Source: an uncultured Anaerolineae bacterium
GTDB lineage: Bacteria > Chloroflexota > Anaerolineae > Aggregatilineales > Phototrophicaceae
Direction: 5' to 3'
Length of the DNA stretch: 64,000 nucleotides
NCBI GenBank assembly: GCA_937995825.1
Contig: CALKJO010000002.1
Location: 496,001 to 560,000, forward strand
Part shown: positions 7,405 to 16,039 of the stretch, one piece after another
How the letters are laid out: each line of letters starts with the position of its first letter
How positions within the stretch are numbered: the first letter of the stretch is position 1
The notes under the pieces: model-generated
What the model was told of the DNA's origin: nothing
Database searches by the model: none
The model's input: the letters and a program-made list of their open reading frames with translations, nothing else
Made by a program: the position numbers and the translations under genes

Positions 7405-8762
7405 ATCGGATTGGCTCCTTCCTCTGGTTCGGTGTGGATCGTCACGCGCCGAATCCGCGGCATCTTAGCCCGAATCAGCGTCTCCGCGGCTTCTGCCCGA
7501 TCATGCGCCTGTTCCACCGTCAGATCGGCGGGCAGCGCCGCATGAATCGACAGCGCGCATCCCTCTTCAAGCCTCGACAGCCGCGCCTGATGCCAGCGCG
7601 CCTGCGGATCAAGCTCGTTCAGCAGCGCCAGCGCCTCCGCCACTGTCCCCGCATCGTCCAGCGCCCGCGCTTCGCCCAGCGCCGGCTCAATATGCGTCAG
7701 CACAGCCTCAACGCTGGGCAGCGCCGCCGCGATCGCGCGCTCAAGCGCCGTCGCCCGCGCGTGTGCCTGCGCCAGCGACTCCCCAGCCGGCACTTCGACA
7801 TGCAGCTCTAACCGCCGCCCATCATCGCTCGCCCGCAGAGCATGCGCGCTCAACCCCAGCGAGTCCGCCCGCGCCCGCACGATCTGCGCCGGATCGGGCG
7901 TCTCGCTCACCGACGGCGCAACATGAACCTCGATCTCGGCGATCCCAGGATGCAGATCGCGCAGCCGCGCCTTGATCCCATCGGCAATCGCGCCCGCGCG
8001 CTCGGCGGTCATCGCTGCCGCGACTTCAATGTCCACATCCACATGCGCCGCATCCTGTGTCCCGCGGCTGCGCGCCCGCGTCACCGCCTCCACGCCCGGA
8101 ATCTGCGCCGCCTCCGCCGCAATCCAGCGCGCATCCAGCGGCGCGCGATCCACCAGCACATCGCCCGCGCTGCGCAGCACTTCATACGCCGCCTTCACGA
8201 TGAACCCCACCACCACCAGCGCCGCCAGCGAGTCCGCCCAGCCCACTCCCGCCGCCACCAGCCCCATGCTGACCAGCACCGAGAGGCTGACATACACATC
8301 GCTGCGCGTGTGCGCCGCGTCCGCCAGCAGCAGCTCACTTTTGAGCTTTGCGCCCATCCCCCGTTCATAAGTCGTGACCCCGAGATTGATGATCAGCGTC
8401 GCGATCATCACCGCAAACGCCAGCGGCGTCAGATCGGGCGCGTGTCCGCCCCTTAGCCGACCCAGCGCCTCCGTGATGATCTCCCAGCCCGCCAGCAGCA
8501 GCAGCACGCCGATCCCAAACGCCGCCACAGTCTCGAACCGCCGGTGTCCATACGGATGCTGCTCATCCGGCGGCTTGCTCGCCGCCCGATTCGCCAGCAG
8601 CGCCATCACATTCGACGCCCCATCGATCAGCGAATGCATCCCGTCCGCGCTGATCGCCAGCGCTCCCGTCATCGCCCCGACGATGATCTTGCCCGCCGCC
8701 ACGACCAGATTGAGAACCAGCGTGATCGTCAGAACCCGCCGCACCTCGAACCGCGCTGTCAT
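7401..8762 (-). CDS. Cation diffusion facilitator (CDF) efflux transporter with an extended C-terminus
   Basis: 453 residues from ATG 8762, which has GGGGA upstream; a TTG at 8828 would add 22 poorly supported residues. Six membrane helices (about 10-215 of this start) carry the CDF metal sites: ADGMHSLIDG in helix 2 and AAHTRSDVYVSL in helix 5. The cytoplasmic part is unusually long, with two to three ferredoxin-like dimerisation units (HVDVDIEVAA, LELHVEVPAG, LSIHAALPAD). The family exports divalent metals such as Zn, Fe or Mn by proton antiport. The last five residues (GANPI) come from read-through past an ancestral TGA: GAGGAAGGAGCCAAT here against GAGGAATGAGCCAAT at the paralogous locus (54.18 kb). 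Confidence 0.9.
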   Translation of the reverse strand: MTARFEVRRVLTITLVLNLVVAAGKIIVGAMTGALAISADGMHSLIDGASNVMALLANRAASKPPDEQHPYGHRRFETVAAFGIGVLLLLAGWEIITEALGRLRGGHAPDLTPLAFAVMIATLIINLGVTTYERGMGAKLKSELLLADAAHTRSDVYVSLSVLVSMGLVAAGVGWADSLAALVVVGFIVKAAYEVLRSAGDVLVDRAPLDARWIAAEAAQIPGVEAVTRARSRGTQDAAHVDVDIEVAAAMTAERAGAIADGIKARLRDLHPGIAEIEVHVAPSVSETPDPAQIVRARADSLGLSAHALRASDDGRRLELHVEVPAGESLAQAHARATALERAIAAALPSVEAVLTHIEPALGEARALDDAGTVAEALALLNELDPQARWHQARLSRLEEGCALSIHAALPADLTVEQAHDRAEAAETLIRAKMPRIRRVTIHTEPEEGANPI

Positions 8763-9070
8763 GCCTTGTCCCCGCTGCGCTTTTACTTGATCGCGCTCAT
8801 CATAGCCGCCCTCGTCCACTTTAGACAAGCTTATCTCGCAAACTTCAGCCTGCCTAAATTACGACCGGGCAGTCGCGTCAAAAAAGGCATAACGCACAGA
8901 CCGGAGAGGCGTTATGATTATGCTGATCGTCACGAAAAAGCGTTTGCTCGGTGCGCGCTGCGGTCTCCGCGTTTACAGCTTTTGCAGCAGTTCCCTTATC
9001 GACCTCATCCCGGTAGCTTTGCGCCTTTGCGCCCTCTGCGGTTTAATCATTTCAATAATGGAGCAGGACA
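8763..9070. repeat. Intergenic region with a degenerate CTCTGCG-type repeat
   Basis: About 308 bases between divergent genes. The right part (9015-9048) reads GCTTTGCGCCTTTGCGCCCT CTGCGG, one arm of the dispersed element seen better at 17.1 kb. The 5' part could code a short N-terminal extension of the CDF protein from TTG 8828. Otherwise nothing recognisable. Confidence 0.5.
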
Positions 9071-9982
9071 GTGAGCGGGCAACCCAAAGTCGTTCTCGTC
9101 ACCGGCGCATCGATGGGCATCGGACGCGCCATTGCCGCCCATCTCACACGGTGCGGCTTTCGCGTCTTCGGCACGAGCCGCCACCCCATCGCCGCCACCC
9201 TCGACGGCTTCGCCCTCCTCCAGCTCGATGTGACCGACCCCGACTCGGTGCGCGCCTGTGTCGAGACCGTCCTCGCCCGCGCCGGGCGCATCGATGTGTT
9301 GGTCAACAATGCCGGCGTCGATCTGGTCGGCGCATTGGAGGAAACCACCCTTGCCGATCTGGTCTGGATCATGGAGACCAATTTCTACGGCGTCCATCGC
9401 ATGGTGCAGGCTGTCCTGCCGGGGATGCGCGCCCGCCGCGATGGGCAGATCATCAACATCAGCTCGGCATTGGGGCGCGCCGCTTGGCCCTTTGAAGGCG
9501 CATACTGCGCAAGCAAGTTCGCCCTCGAAGGCTATACCGAAGCGCTGCGCTACGAACTCAACATCTTTAATATCCGTGTCAGCAGCATTCAGCCCGGCTT
9601 CTTCAAATCCAACATGGTGCATTCGCAGCGCCTCGCTGCCCACCTGATCGCCGATTACGCCGCGCCGCGTCAGCGCGGTATCGCCCTCAGCAGATCATGG
9701 TCGGACGCCGCCCCCGAACCCGATCCCGTCGCGCGCGCCGTCGAGCGCCTCATCCGCGCCCGCCATCCGCGCCTCCACAACCCCATCGGGCTGGAAGCCG
9801 TCATCATGCCCCCGCTGACGCGCCTGATGCCCGCCCGCGTCCTCTTCAAAGTCGGGCGCTGGATGCTCCAGCTTGACGACTGGCGCGCCGATCTGCGCCG
9901 CTTCGCCCCGACGACTCTCGTCGGAATCGCCGCCGCCCTCCTGGCTGCCGCCGCGCTCTTGAATCGCAAACGCCGCCCTTAG
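9071..9982 (+). CDS. SDR-family oxidoreductase with a C-terminal membrane anchor
   Basis: 303 residues from a GTG preceded by GGAGCAGGACA. Classical SDR: cofactor loop VTGASMGIGR (10-19), DVTDPDS, NNAG (about 79-82), active-site Ser in NISSALG and YCASK catalytic pair with the extra Asn earlier. The first part resembles the retinol or ketoacyl reductase-like branch. A C-terminal hydrophobic helix (TTLVGIAAALLAAAALL) followed by RKRR suggests tail anchoring in the cytoplasmic membrane. Substrate is unknown. It stands alone, convergent with the creatininase-family gene. Confidence 0.88.
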   Translation: MSGQPKVVLVTGASMGIGRAIAAHLTRCGFRVFGTSRHPIAATLDGFALLQLDVTDPDSVRACVETVLARAGRIDVLVNNAGVDLVGALEETTLADLVWIMETNFYGVHRMVQAVLPGMRARRDGQIINISSALGRAAWPFEGAYCASKFALEGYTEALRYELNIFNIRVSSIQPGFFKSNMVHSQRLAAHLIADYAAPRQRGIALSRSWSDAAPEPDPVARAVERLIRARHPRLHNPIGLEAVIMPPLTRLMPARVLFKVGRWMLQLDDWRADLRRFAPTTLVGIAAALLAAAALLNRKRRP

Positions 9983-9992
9983 CGCCTCCGCC

Positions 9993-10700
9993 CTACCGCA
10001 GCATCCGCAGCAGCTCGATGATCTCGTCCACCACTGCCCGAAACAGCGCCTGAATCAGCTCATCATCTACCTGATAGTAGCCGCCGAAGCTCCCATCGCC
10101 CAACACGTCGCGGGGCGACCGGTCGCTCAGCAGTTCCAGGTTGACCGGCGGCTTTTGCCCGCCCGGCAGCTCGCTCACCCGATTGAACGGGAAATTTTCG
10201 CCCCAATTGGCGTGATCCAGCTTCAATCCGTGCTGGCTCTCAAATGCCTTGACCGCCTTCTCCCGCCACCAGTCATACCACAGAAACGCCGCCGTCCCTT
10301 CTTCCTGCAGCTCCCGCAGATGCTCGGTCATCCGGTTGCCGCTGTGTCCGTTGAGCATGAAAAAGCGGCTGAAGCCGTGATGCGCTAGGCTGTCGATGAC
10401 TTCATTTAGCACCGCGTCATATGTCGCTTGGCTCAGGCTGATCGTCCCTGGATAATCCACAAACAGCGGGCTGACCCCGAACGGGATCGGCGGCGCGATC
10501 ACCACTGGCTCGCGTTCCGCCGCCGCCAGCGCCAGCCGCAGCGGGATCAGCGTGTCCGTCGTCAGACTCAGATAGGCGTGCTGCTCTGTTGAACCGGTGA
10601 TCACAATCGCCCGCGTGTCTTGCTGCAAATAGCGCTCCACATCCATCCAGTTCATATCCTGCAGCCGCATCGCATTCCACTTTCTATTACGATCTGCCAT
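9993..10700 (-). CDS. Creatininase-family amidohydrolase
   Basis: 235 residues from ATG 10700 (GGCGGA upstream). Longer in-frame starts up to 10769 would overlap the permease gene. Family motifs: STEQHAYLSLTTDT, containing the Glu/His/Asp metal ligands of the usual STEQHGPHLPLGTDT, IPFGVSP, and MLNGHSGN for NGHGGN. The family includes creatinine amidohydrolase, the FAPy deformylase ArfB and the mycofactocin protease MftE, all binuclear metal hydrolases. No mycofactocin or flavin genes are adjacent, so the substrate is open. A perfect TATAAT lies just upstream, implying a very short leader. Confidence 0.85.
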   Translation of the reverse strand: MADRNRKWNAMRLQDMNWMDVERYLQQDTRAIVITGSTEQHAYLSLTTDTLIPLRLALAAAEREPVVIAPPIPFGVSPLFVDYPGTISLSQATYDAVLNEVIDSLAHHGFSRFFMLNGHSGNRMTEHLRELQEEGTAAFLWYDWWREKAVKAFESQHGLKLDHANWGENFPFNRVSELPGGQKPPVNLELLSDRSPRDVLGDGSFGGYYQVDDELIQALFRAVVDEIIELLRMLR

Positions 10701-10704
10701 ACAT

Positions 10705-10720
10705 CCGCCATTATATAGGC
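10705..10720 (-). promoter_or_regulatory. Candidate -10 element of the creatininase-family gene
   Basis: The minus strand reads CTATATAATGGCGGATGT directly before the ATG, with a perfect TATAAT. No matching -35 is visible at 16-18 bases. If used, the mRNA would be nearly leaderless. Confidence 0.35.
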
Positions 10721-10765
10721 TGGCGCGGCGCTTCATGACCCCATGTTTCAAAATTCGTGAAAAAT

Positions 10766-11629
10766 TCATAAATCCCCATCGTCAGCGCCATCCCCTCGCC
10801 GCGCCGCCAGCTCTCGCAGACTGCGCGCCATCCACGCCGCCGCGAAAACACCCGTACATGCCAGCACAATCGCCGCCCCGCTCGATACATTGGCGTAAAA
10901 TGATGCGTACAGCCCGATCACCCCCGACAGCGCGGCGATCCCCACCGACAGCGCCATCATCCGCCCCAGCCGCTGCGTCAGCAGCCCCGCCGCCGCCGCC
11001 GGCGTGATCAGCATCGCCGATGTCAGCACCACGCCCACCACCTGGATGCTTCCCACCACCGTGAACGCCAGCAGAATCAGCAGCAGATAGCGCAGCCGCG
11101 CCGCCTTCAGCCCGATCACCTCCGCATAGATCGGATCGAACGAGGTCAGCTCCAATTCCTTGTTGAAAATCAGCAGCGCCCCAACCACCCCCGCCGCAAT
11201 CGCCGCGATCAGCCCCACATCGCTCATCGTCACCCCGAGAATATTCCCGAACAGAATATGCGTGAAATCCCGAAACGACCGCGCCGTACTCATCAGCAAA
11301 ACCCCCAGCGCGAACATCCCCGTGAACACGATCCCGATTGCCGTGTCCTCCCGAATCGCCTGCCGCCGCGACAGCCACCCGATCCCCAGCGCTGTCGCCA
11401 GCCCCGCGATCAGCGCCCCGCCCGATAAGCTCCACTCATTCAGATACGCGATCACCACCCCTGGCAGGATCGTGTGCGCCAGCGCGTCCCCGATGAACGC
11501 CATCCGCCGCAGCACCACATACACCCCAATCATCGCGCACGCCACCCCCACCAGCGCCGCCGCCGCCAGCGCCGTCTGCATGAAGCTGAACCGAAACGGC
11601 GCGATCAGCCACTCGATCATCTCGTTCAC
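10766..11629 (-). CDS. Metal ABC transporter permease (ZnuB/MntB type), orphan
   Basis: 287 residues from GTG 11629, which has AGGGGG upstream; ATG 11620 and an ATG at 11668 are alternatives. Eight or so membrane helices with the ABC-3 family pattern: VYVVLRRMAFIGDALAHTIL near the N-terminus, the EAA-like DPIYAEVIGLKAARLRYLLL loop and VVGVVLTSAMLITPAAAA. It would be the inner-membrane channel for Zn or Mn import. The expected ATPase and solute-binding genes, normally just upstream in the same operon, are missing: the upstream side is the phage-derived cassette. It may have been cut from its operon by that insertion, or use remote partners. Confidence 0.9.
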   Translation of the reverse strand: MNEMIEWLIAPFRFSFMQTALAAAALVGVACAMIGVYVVLRRMAFIGDALAHTILPGVVIAYLNEWSLSGGALIAGLATALGIGWLSRRQAIREDTAIGIVFTGMFALGVLLMSTARSFRDFTHILFGNILGVTMSDVGLIAAIAAGVVGALLIFNKELELTSFDPIYAEVIGLKAARLRYLLLILLAFTVVGSIQVVGVVLTSAMLITPAAAAGLLTQRLGRMMALSVGIAALSGVIGLYASFYANVSSGAAIVLACTGVFAAAWMARSLRELAARRGDGADDGDL

Positions 11630-11694
11630 GTCCGCACCCCCCTTTTGTTTAGAAATCAATACGAACATTTGTGCCTATGCAAAACCCGTTTCAG

Positions 11695-11703
11695 TGCTAT
11701 AGT
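11695..11703 (+). promoter_or_regulatory. Candidate extended -10 promoter ahead of the phage-derived cassette
   Basis: TGCTATAGT is an extended -10 about 50 bases before the first cassette gene. TTGTGC at 11669-11674 is 23 bases away, too far for a normal -35. Confidence 0.35.
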
Positions 11704-11753
11704 GTAATTGTATCAGGAAACCGAACGCACGTTCAGAAAGCAGCCCAGACATC

Positions 11754-12116
11754 ATGGAGATCACAGCGTTGCCCGCCGCGCGGTCAAGGGCGCGCGGCAG
11801 CTTCGACGCTGCCCGTTTCAAGCGCGCCTTCCGCGCCGCCGCCATCCGCCGAGGCATCGACCCCGACGCCGGATCGACCAGCTATCAGGCGGCAAATATC
11901 CGCGCCGATCTGCGCAAAACTGCGCAGCGAACCGCCAATCGGCGCTTCCGCCAGCCGATCTGGTGGAGCGAACCGGACATCTGGGCGTTCAGCCCACCCT
12001 ATCACAGCCCGGTTGAGCGCGCAGCGCTCGAACGGCTGTTTTTCGCCGCATACGGGCGGGCGCTCCGGCGTTCGCTGAAGCGGCTGGACAAGGAGCGGAT
12101 GCATGACTGCCCCTAA
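11754..12116 (+). CDS. Small basic protein of the phage cassette
   Basis: 120 residues, very rich in Arg (FKRAFRAAAIRRGI, RRSLKRLDKER). No family recognised. No strong ribosome site precedes the ATG, but the end overlaps the next gene by 14 bases and the AAGGAG site of that gene lies within this one, so translational coupling supports it being real. Its place before the terminase and its basic character allow a DNA-binding role such as small terminase or early regulator; this is a guess. Confidence 0.55.
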   Translation: MEITALPAARSRARGSFDAARFKRAFRAAAIRRGIDPDAGSTSYQAANIRADLRKTAQRTANRRFRQPIWWSEPDIWAFSPPYHSPVERAALERLFFAAYGRALRRSLKRLDKERMHDCP

Positions 12117-12348
12117 AAGGCTGCGCAGCGATCAGATCGCCCGCCTGCTCACGCAGATGATCGATGCCATCCCCGACAAGCTCGACGATGCCAAGCTCGG
12201 TGATGTCATCCGCGCGCTCGTCCTGCTGCGCAAGGAATTCGAAGATGATACCAGTGACCCGGAGGTCGATGCCGATGGAGCGCGCGCGCGCCTTGAACAT
12301 CTCATCGCTCGCCTCGCTGACGCCCAGTCAGCGCCAGACAATCCTTAG
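12103..12348 (+). CDS. Small protein upstream of the large terminase (possible small terminase subunit)
   Basis: 81 residues, ATG with AAGGAG seven bases upstream. Predicted helical: RLRSDQIARLLTQMIDAIPD, then ALVLLRKEFEDD, then an acidic linker and ARARLEHLIARLADA. It overlaps the terminase reading frame by about 74 bases. Position directly before terL and its size suggest a small terminase subunit or DNA-recruiting helper, but no helix-turn-helix signature is certain. Confidence 0.6.
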   Translation: MTAPKRLRSDQIARLLTQMIDAIPDKLDDAKLGDVIRALVLLRKEFEDDTSDPEVDADGARARLEHLIARLADAQSAPDNP

Positions 12349-13603
12349 CCAGCTCTCTGACGCCGACGCGCTGGCGCTGCTCTACGACTGGCGTTTCTTG
12401 GCGCGCCCCGATCAGCTTCCGCCGGAGGGCGCTTGGCGCGTCTGGCTCATCCTGGCGGGGCGCGGCTGGGGCAAAACCCGCACCGGCGCGGAGTGGGTGC
12501 GCTTGCAGGTCGAATCCGGCGCGGCAAAGCGCATCGCCCTGCTCGGACGCACCGAGTCCGACGCCCGCGAAGTCATGATCGATGGCGAATCCGGCTTGCT
12601 CAGCGTCGCCCCGCCCTGGAATCGCCCCCGCCACGTCCCATCGCGGCGGCGCTTGGTCTGGGCAAATGGCGCGGTCGCGACCGCCTACAGCGCCAGCAAG
12701 CCCGATCAGCTTCGCGGACCCCAGCACGACGCCGCCTGGGTCGATGAACTGGCGGCGTTCCGCTCGGACGCGGCATGGGGCAATCTCATGATGGGGCTGC
12801 GCCTGGGGACACATCCCCGCGTGGTGGTGACCACCACCCCGCGCCCGACTCGCCTCATCCGCACCCTGGCGGACGATCCCGGCACCGTCGTCACGCACGG
12901 CACGACCTTCGACAACGCCGCCCATCTCGCGCCCTCCGCCCTGGCGTATCTGCGCCGCCGCTATGAAGGCACGCGCTTCGGCGAGCAGGAACTTCACGCC
13001 CGCCTGCTGACCGATGTCGCCGGCGCCCTCTGGCGGGGAGCATGGTTCGAACAGGACGGCTTCCGCGTCACCCGCGCGCCCGAACTGCGGCGCATTGTCG
13101 TCGCCGTCGATCCCGCCGTCAGCGCCACCCGTGACAGCGACCAGACCGGCATCATCGCCGCCGGCATCGGACATGACGATCACGCCTATGTCCTTGCCGA
13201 TGCCAGCCTGCGCGGATCGCCGGACGCCTGGGCGCAGGCGGCGGTCAGCCTTTATCACGCCCTCCGCGCCAACCAACTGATCGCCGAAGCCAACAACGGC
13301 GGCGATCTGGTCAGGCACACCATCGCCACCGTCGATCACCGTGTCCCGGTGCGGCTGGTTCATGCCAGCCGGGGCAAAGCCGTCCGCGCCGAGCCGGTCG
13401 CCGCGCTCTATGAGCAGGGGCGCGTCCATCATGTCCGGGTGTTCGGCGCGCTTGAGGAACAGATGATCACCTGGACTCCGACTGCCGACGAGTCCCCCGA
13501 CCGCATCGATGCGCTCGTCTGGGCGATCTGGGCGCTGCTCATCGAACACGACACCTTCACCGCCGCCGATGCGCCGCTTTTCCTGGGCGACTGGCGCGGG
13601 TAA
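12275..13603 (+). CDS. terL: Phage large terminase (TerL), gene-transfer-agent type
   Basis: 442 residues from ATG 12275, with GGAGG nine bases upstream; longer in-frame starts lack conservation. ATPase: EGAWRVWLILAGRGWGKTRT with Walker A 61-68, Walker B WVDE (155-158), coupling motif TTTPRP (186-191). RNase-H-like nuclease: D279 in VVAVDPAVSATRDSDQTG, EANNGGD around 338-344, and D412 in DRIDALVWAIWAL. The sequence style (WLILAGRGxGKTRxGAEWV, LRLGTHPRVVVTTTPRPT, THGTTFDNAAHLAP) is that of the COG5323/Terminase_6 branch that includes the Rhodobacter GTA terminase, associated with headful-type packaging. All catalytic residues appear intact. Confidence 0.95.
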   Translation: MERARALNISSLASLTPSQRQTILSQLSDADALALLYDWRFLARPDQLPPEGAWRVWLILAGRGWGKTRTGAEWVRLQVESGAAKRIALLGRTESDAREVMIDGESGLLSVAPPWNRPRHVPSRRRLVWANGAVATAYSASKPDQLRGPQHDAAWVDELAAFRSDAAWGNLMMGLRLGTHPRVVVTTTPRPTRLIRTLADDPGTVVTHGTTFDNAAHLAPSALAYLRRRYEGTRFGEQELHARLLTDVAGALWRGAWFEQDGFRVTRAPELRRIVVAVDPAVSATRDSDQTGIIAAGIGHDDHAYVLADASLRGSPDAWAQAAVSLYHALRANQLIAEANNGGDLVRHTIATVDHRVPVRLVHASRGKAVRAEPVAALYEQGRVHHVRVFGALEEQMITWTPTADESPDRIDALVWAIWALLIEHDTFTAADAPLFLGDWRG

Positions 13604-13633
13604 GATCGACTTGATCGCCAGAAAGGACACACC

Positions 13634-15019
13634 ATGATCACCCCATCATCGCCCTGGTCGGGCTTCGCCGGCGTCCGCGCCTACGATCCCGCCGCGCTCT
13701 CGCCCGCCGAATCCGCCTGGGACGCCTACCCATCCCGCCTCTTTCGCTATGGGCATTACGAGCAGTACTACCACAACACCGTCTATTCCGCGCTCGAGAA
13801 AGGCGCGGCGCTGCACCGGGGGCGCGAGAAGCTCTATAAGCATATTCGCGCCATCTACAACCCCGTCGCCCGCCAGAATGACCTGCTCGTCAGCCTCATC
13901 TACGCCGGCGCGCTCGATCTCGACCACCTGACCGGCGGCGCGATCCCGCTCTGGTTCGACCATCCCGCTGCCGCGCCCGCCCTGCGCCGCGTCCTGCTCG
14001 ACTCGCGCTTTGCAAGCCTGAAATCGCTCTATGTGCGCTTCGGCGCGCTCTATGGCGATGTCGGACTCAAAATCGTCGATGAACCGGGGCGATCCCGCGT
14101 CCGCATCGAGGTCATCCATCCCGCCCTCATCCGCGTCATCGCCATCGACGCGGTCGGCGAAGTCGAGTCGGTCACGCTCGAATACAGCCGCGCCGACGCC
14201 GACGGTCAGCCCTATACCTACACCGAGATCATCGACCGTAAGCGCTTCCGCACCTTCAAAAACGGCGCGCCGCACGCCTTCCACGCCGATCTCAACGGGC
14301 GGCGTGTCTCGTCGTGGGCGAATCCCTATGGCTTCGTGCCGTTCGTGCTGGCAGGGCATAAGCCCGTCGGCGGCATCTGGTCGATGAACGCCTTCGGTCA
14401 TGCGCTGCGCAAGATCGACGAGATCAACGATCTTGCCAGTCTGCTCAACGACCAGGTGCGTAAATCGGTCAACACCCTATGGTATTTCGCCGGTGTGCGC
14501 GGATCGGGCGAGCTGGTCGCGGCGGTCGATGATAAAGACGCCCTGCCCGCCATCTATGCGCCGCTGGACAGCCAGCCGCACGCGCTCATCGCCGATGCGC
14601 CGCTTGCCGACGCGCTCGCCGCCCTGCGCGAACTGCTCGCCGAAGTCGAACGCGACATGCCCGAACTGGCGCTTCAGCGCATCCGCGAAAATCGCGGCGA
14701 TCTCAGCGCGCCCGGCGTCCGCGCCGCCTTCAGCGACGCCATCGGGCGCATCACGGACATGCGCGCCGGCTATGATGCTGCGCTGGCGCGCGCGCTGAGC
14801 ATGGCGGTCGAGATCGGCGGCTGGCGCGGTTATGCCGGCTTTGCGCCCTTCTCGCTGGGGAGCGAACAGCGCGGCGATCTCGCGCTGCTCATCCGCGACC
14901 GCCCTGTCATCGACGAGTCCCTCTCCGCCGTCGAGCGCCTGCGCGCCCTGGCGTCGCTTGCCGGTCAGCCGGAGGACCTGCAGCGCCTCATCCTGCGCGA
15001 ACTGGGGATCGAATCATGA
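13634..15019 (+). CDS. Phage portal protein (SPP1 gp6-like)
   Basis: 461 residues; AAAGGA precedes the ATG, 30 bases after terL. Portal features: an N-terminal helical region with YNPVARQNDLLVSLIYAGAL, a central beta part (GALYGDVGLKIVDEPGRSRV, VIHPALIRVIAIDAVGEVES), NPYGFVPFVLAGHKPVGG, the long helix LRKIDEINDLASLLNDQVRK and a C-terminal crown region. The layout fits the gp6-type portal family rather than the HK97 type used by RcGTA. It forms the dodecameric vertex through which DNA is packaged. Confidence 0.88.
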   Translation: MITPSSPWSGFAGVRAYDPAALSPAESAWDAYPSRLFRYGHYEQYYHNTVYSALEKGAALHRGREKLYKHIRAIYNPVARQNDLLVSLIYAGALDLDHLTGGAIPLWFDHPAAAPALRRVLLDSRFASLKSLYVRFGALYGDVGLKIVDEPGRSRVRIEVIHPALIRVIAIDAVGEVESVTLEYSRADADGQPYTYTEIIDRKRFRTFKNGAPHAFHADLNGRRVSSWANPYGFVPFVLAGHKPVGGIWSMNAFGHALRKIDEINDLASLLNDQVRKSVNTLWYFAGVRGSGELVAAVDDKDALPAIYAPLDSQPHALIADAPLADALAALRELLAEVERDMPELALQRIRENRGDLSAPGVRAAFSDAIGRITDMRAGYDAALARALSMAVEIGGWRGYAGFAPFSLGSEQRGDLALLIRDRPVIDESLSAVERLRALASLAGQPEDLQRLILRELGIES

Positions 15020-15026
15020 AGGGCGG

Positions 15027-15100
15027 ACGCCGAGGCGCAGAGCGCACGGAGCAAAATCGGTTTCTCAAAAAAACCTTTGCGTTCTCTGCGTTTGAAGTGA
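15027..15100. repeat. Dispersed CTCTGCG-type inverted repeat, copy between portal and scaffold genes
   Basis: GAGGCGCAGAGCGCACGGAG, a short A/T-rich centre, then CCTTTGCGTTCTCTGCGTTT: two imperfectly complementary arms. It matches the copies at 17.1 and 22.4 kb and partly 9.0 and 30.8 kb. Confidence 0.8.
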
Positions 15101-15136
15101 TCAGGCTGGCTTTCAACCCATTTGCTGTCCGCGATC

Positions 15137-15158
15137 CGCCCGCCTTCACGGGCGTTTT
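15137..15158 (+). terminator. Short intrinsic terminator or attenuator before the scaffold-like gene
   Basis: CGCCCG (15137-15142), six-base loop, CGGGCG (15149-15154), then TTTT. It lies between portal and scaffold-like gene, inside the structural operon, 28 bases before the next ATG. Confidence 0.5.
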
Positions 15159-15185
15159 CATTCCCTGATCAAGGAGACACCGACC

Positions 15186-15554
15186 ATGTCCGACACCTCC
15201 ATTCCGCCCGCTGACGACCTGCGCCCTCAGCTCGACGCGCTTCAGGCGCAGCTCGATCAGGCGCGCCGCGACCGCCGCGACGACGCCATCCGCGCCGAAG
15301 CCGACGACCTGCGCGCCCTCAACCCCGACGACGTGATCGCCTGGGCGGCGTCGGCGCAGCCCGACCTGTTCGCCGCCGCCCTCGACGATCCCGCCGCCGT
15401 CCGTCAGCTTGTGCAGGCATGCAAAGCCGCCCGCCCGCACTTTTTCGGATCGTCCGCGCCCGGTTCGCCGTCCAATTTCGGCGCGCAGCCGCCGTCCAGC
15501 GACCGCAACGCCATCGACCGCGCCCTCAAAGGGCGCAAACTGTTCAGACTGTAG
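15186..15554 (+). CDS. Scaffold-like coiled-coil protein of the phage cassette
   Basis: 122 residues, ATG with AAGGAG nine bases upstream. Charged helical N-terminus with heptad-like LRPQLDALQAQLDQARRDRR, an acidic middle (EADDLRALNPDD), and a Pro/Ser-rich linker before a short basic C-terminus (AIDRALKGRKLFRL). No enzyme motif. Size, coiled coil, basic tail and place between portal and capsid genes fit a capsid scaffolding protein, though the family is not recognised by sequence. Confidence 0.65.
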   Translation: MSDTSIPPADDLRPQLDALQAQLDQARRDRRDDAIRAEADDLRALNPDDVIAWAASAQPDLFAAALDDPAAVRQLVQACKAARPHFFGSSAPGSPSNFGAQPPSSDRNAIDRALKGRKLFRL

Positions 15555-15597
15555 CGCCCTTTCTCAATCACGCATCACGCATAGGAGGTATTTACCA

Positions 15598-16017
15598 ATG
15601 GCTGATCTCACCGTCACCGCCGCGCACATCGCGCCCGTCTTTCCGCTCAAAGCGGACATTCACGATTATCTCGCCGCCGAGTCCATCGCCAAAGGACAGG
15701 CGGTTTACTTCACCTCGTCGGGGCGCGTCGGCGTCGCCGATGCCAACGTCGCCGGCAGGCAGCAGTGTCGCGGCATCGCGCTCAATGCCGCCGGCGTCGG
15801 GCAGGCGGTCAGCGTCCTGCATCGTGGGCATGTCTACGGCTTCGGGGTGGCGAGTCTGAATGCCGACGCGCTCGTCTATCTCAGCGACACCGCCGGCACG
15901 CTGGCGGATGCCGCGGGGACGCTCAATGTCCGCGTCGGGCGCGTCGTCGCCCTGGCGGACTCGTCAGGCAGCAAAATCCTGTTCATCGACATCAACTGGC
16001 TCACCAACTGGTCATAG
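15598..16017 (+). CDS. Capsid decoration-like protein (DUF2190-like)
   Basis: 139 residues from ATG 15598, preceded by a strong AGGAGGT. Mostly beta: KADIHDYLAAESIAKGQAVY, GRVGVADANVAGRQQCRGIA, VGQAVSVLHRGHVYGFGVAS, DALVYLSDTAGTLADAAG and VGRVVALADSSGSKILFIDI. This is the pattern of small head-decoration or capsid-cement proteins (DUF2190 family) that sit directly before the major capsid gene, as here (22 bases). It would stabilise the filled capsid. Confidence 0.75.
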   Translation: MADLTVTAAHIAPVFPLKADIHDYLAAESIAKGQAVYFTSSGRVGVADANVAGRQQCRGIALNAAGVGQAVSVLHRGHVYGFGVASLNADALVYLSDTAGTLADAAGTLNVRVGRVVALADSSGSKILFIDINWLTNWS

Positions 16018-16039
16018 TCACAAAGGAGCATCGCACACC

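Noticed and set aside
12302..13630. 442-codon minus-strand frame opposite terL
   Set aside because: TerL on the + strand has all catalytic motifs; the antisense translation is low complexity and Gly/Asp rich without family features.
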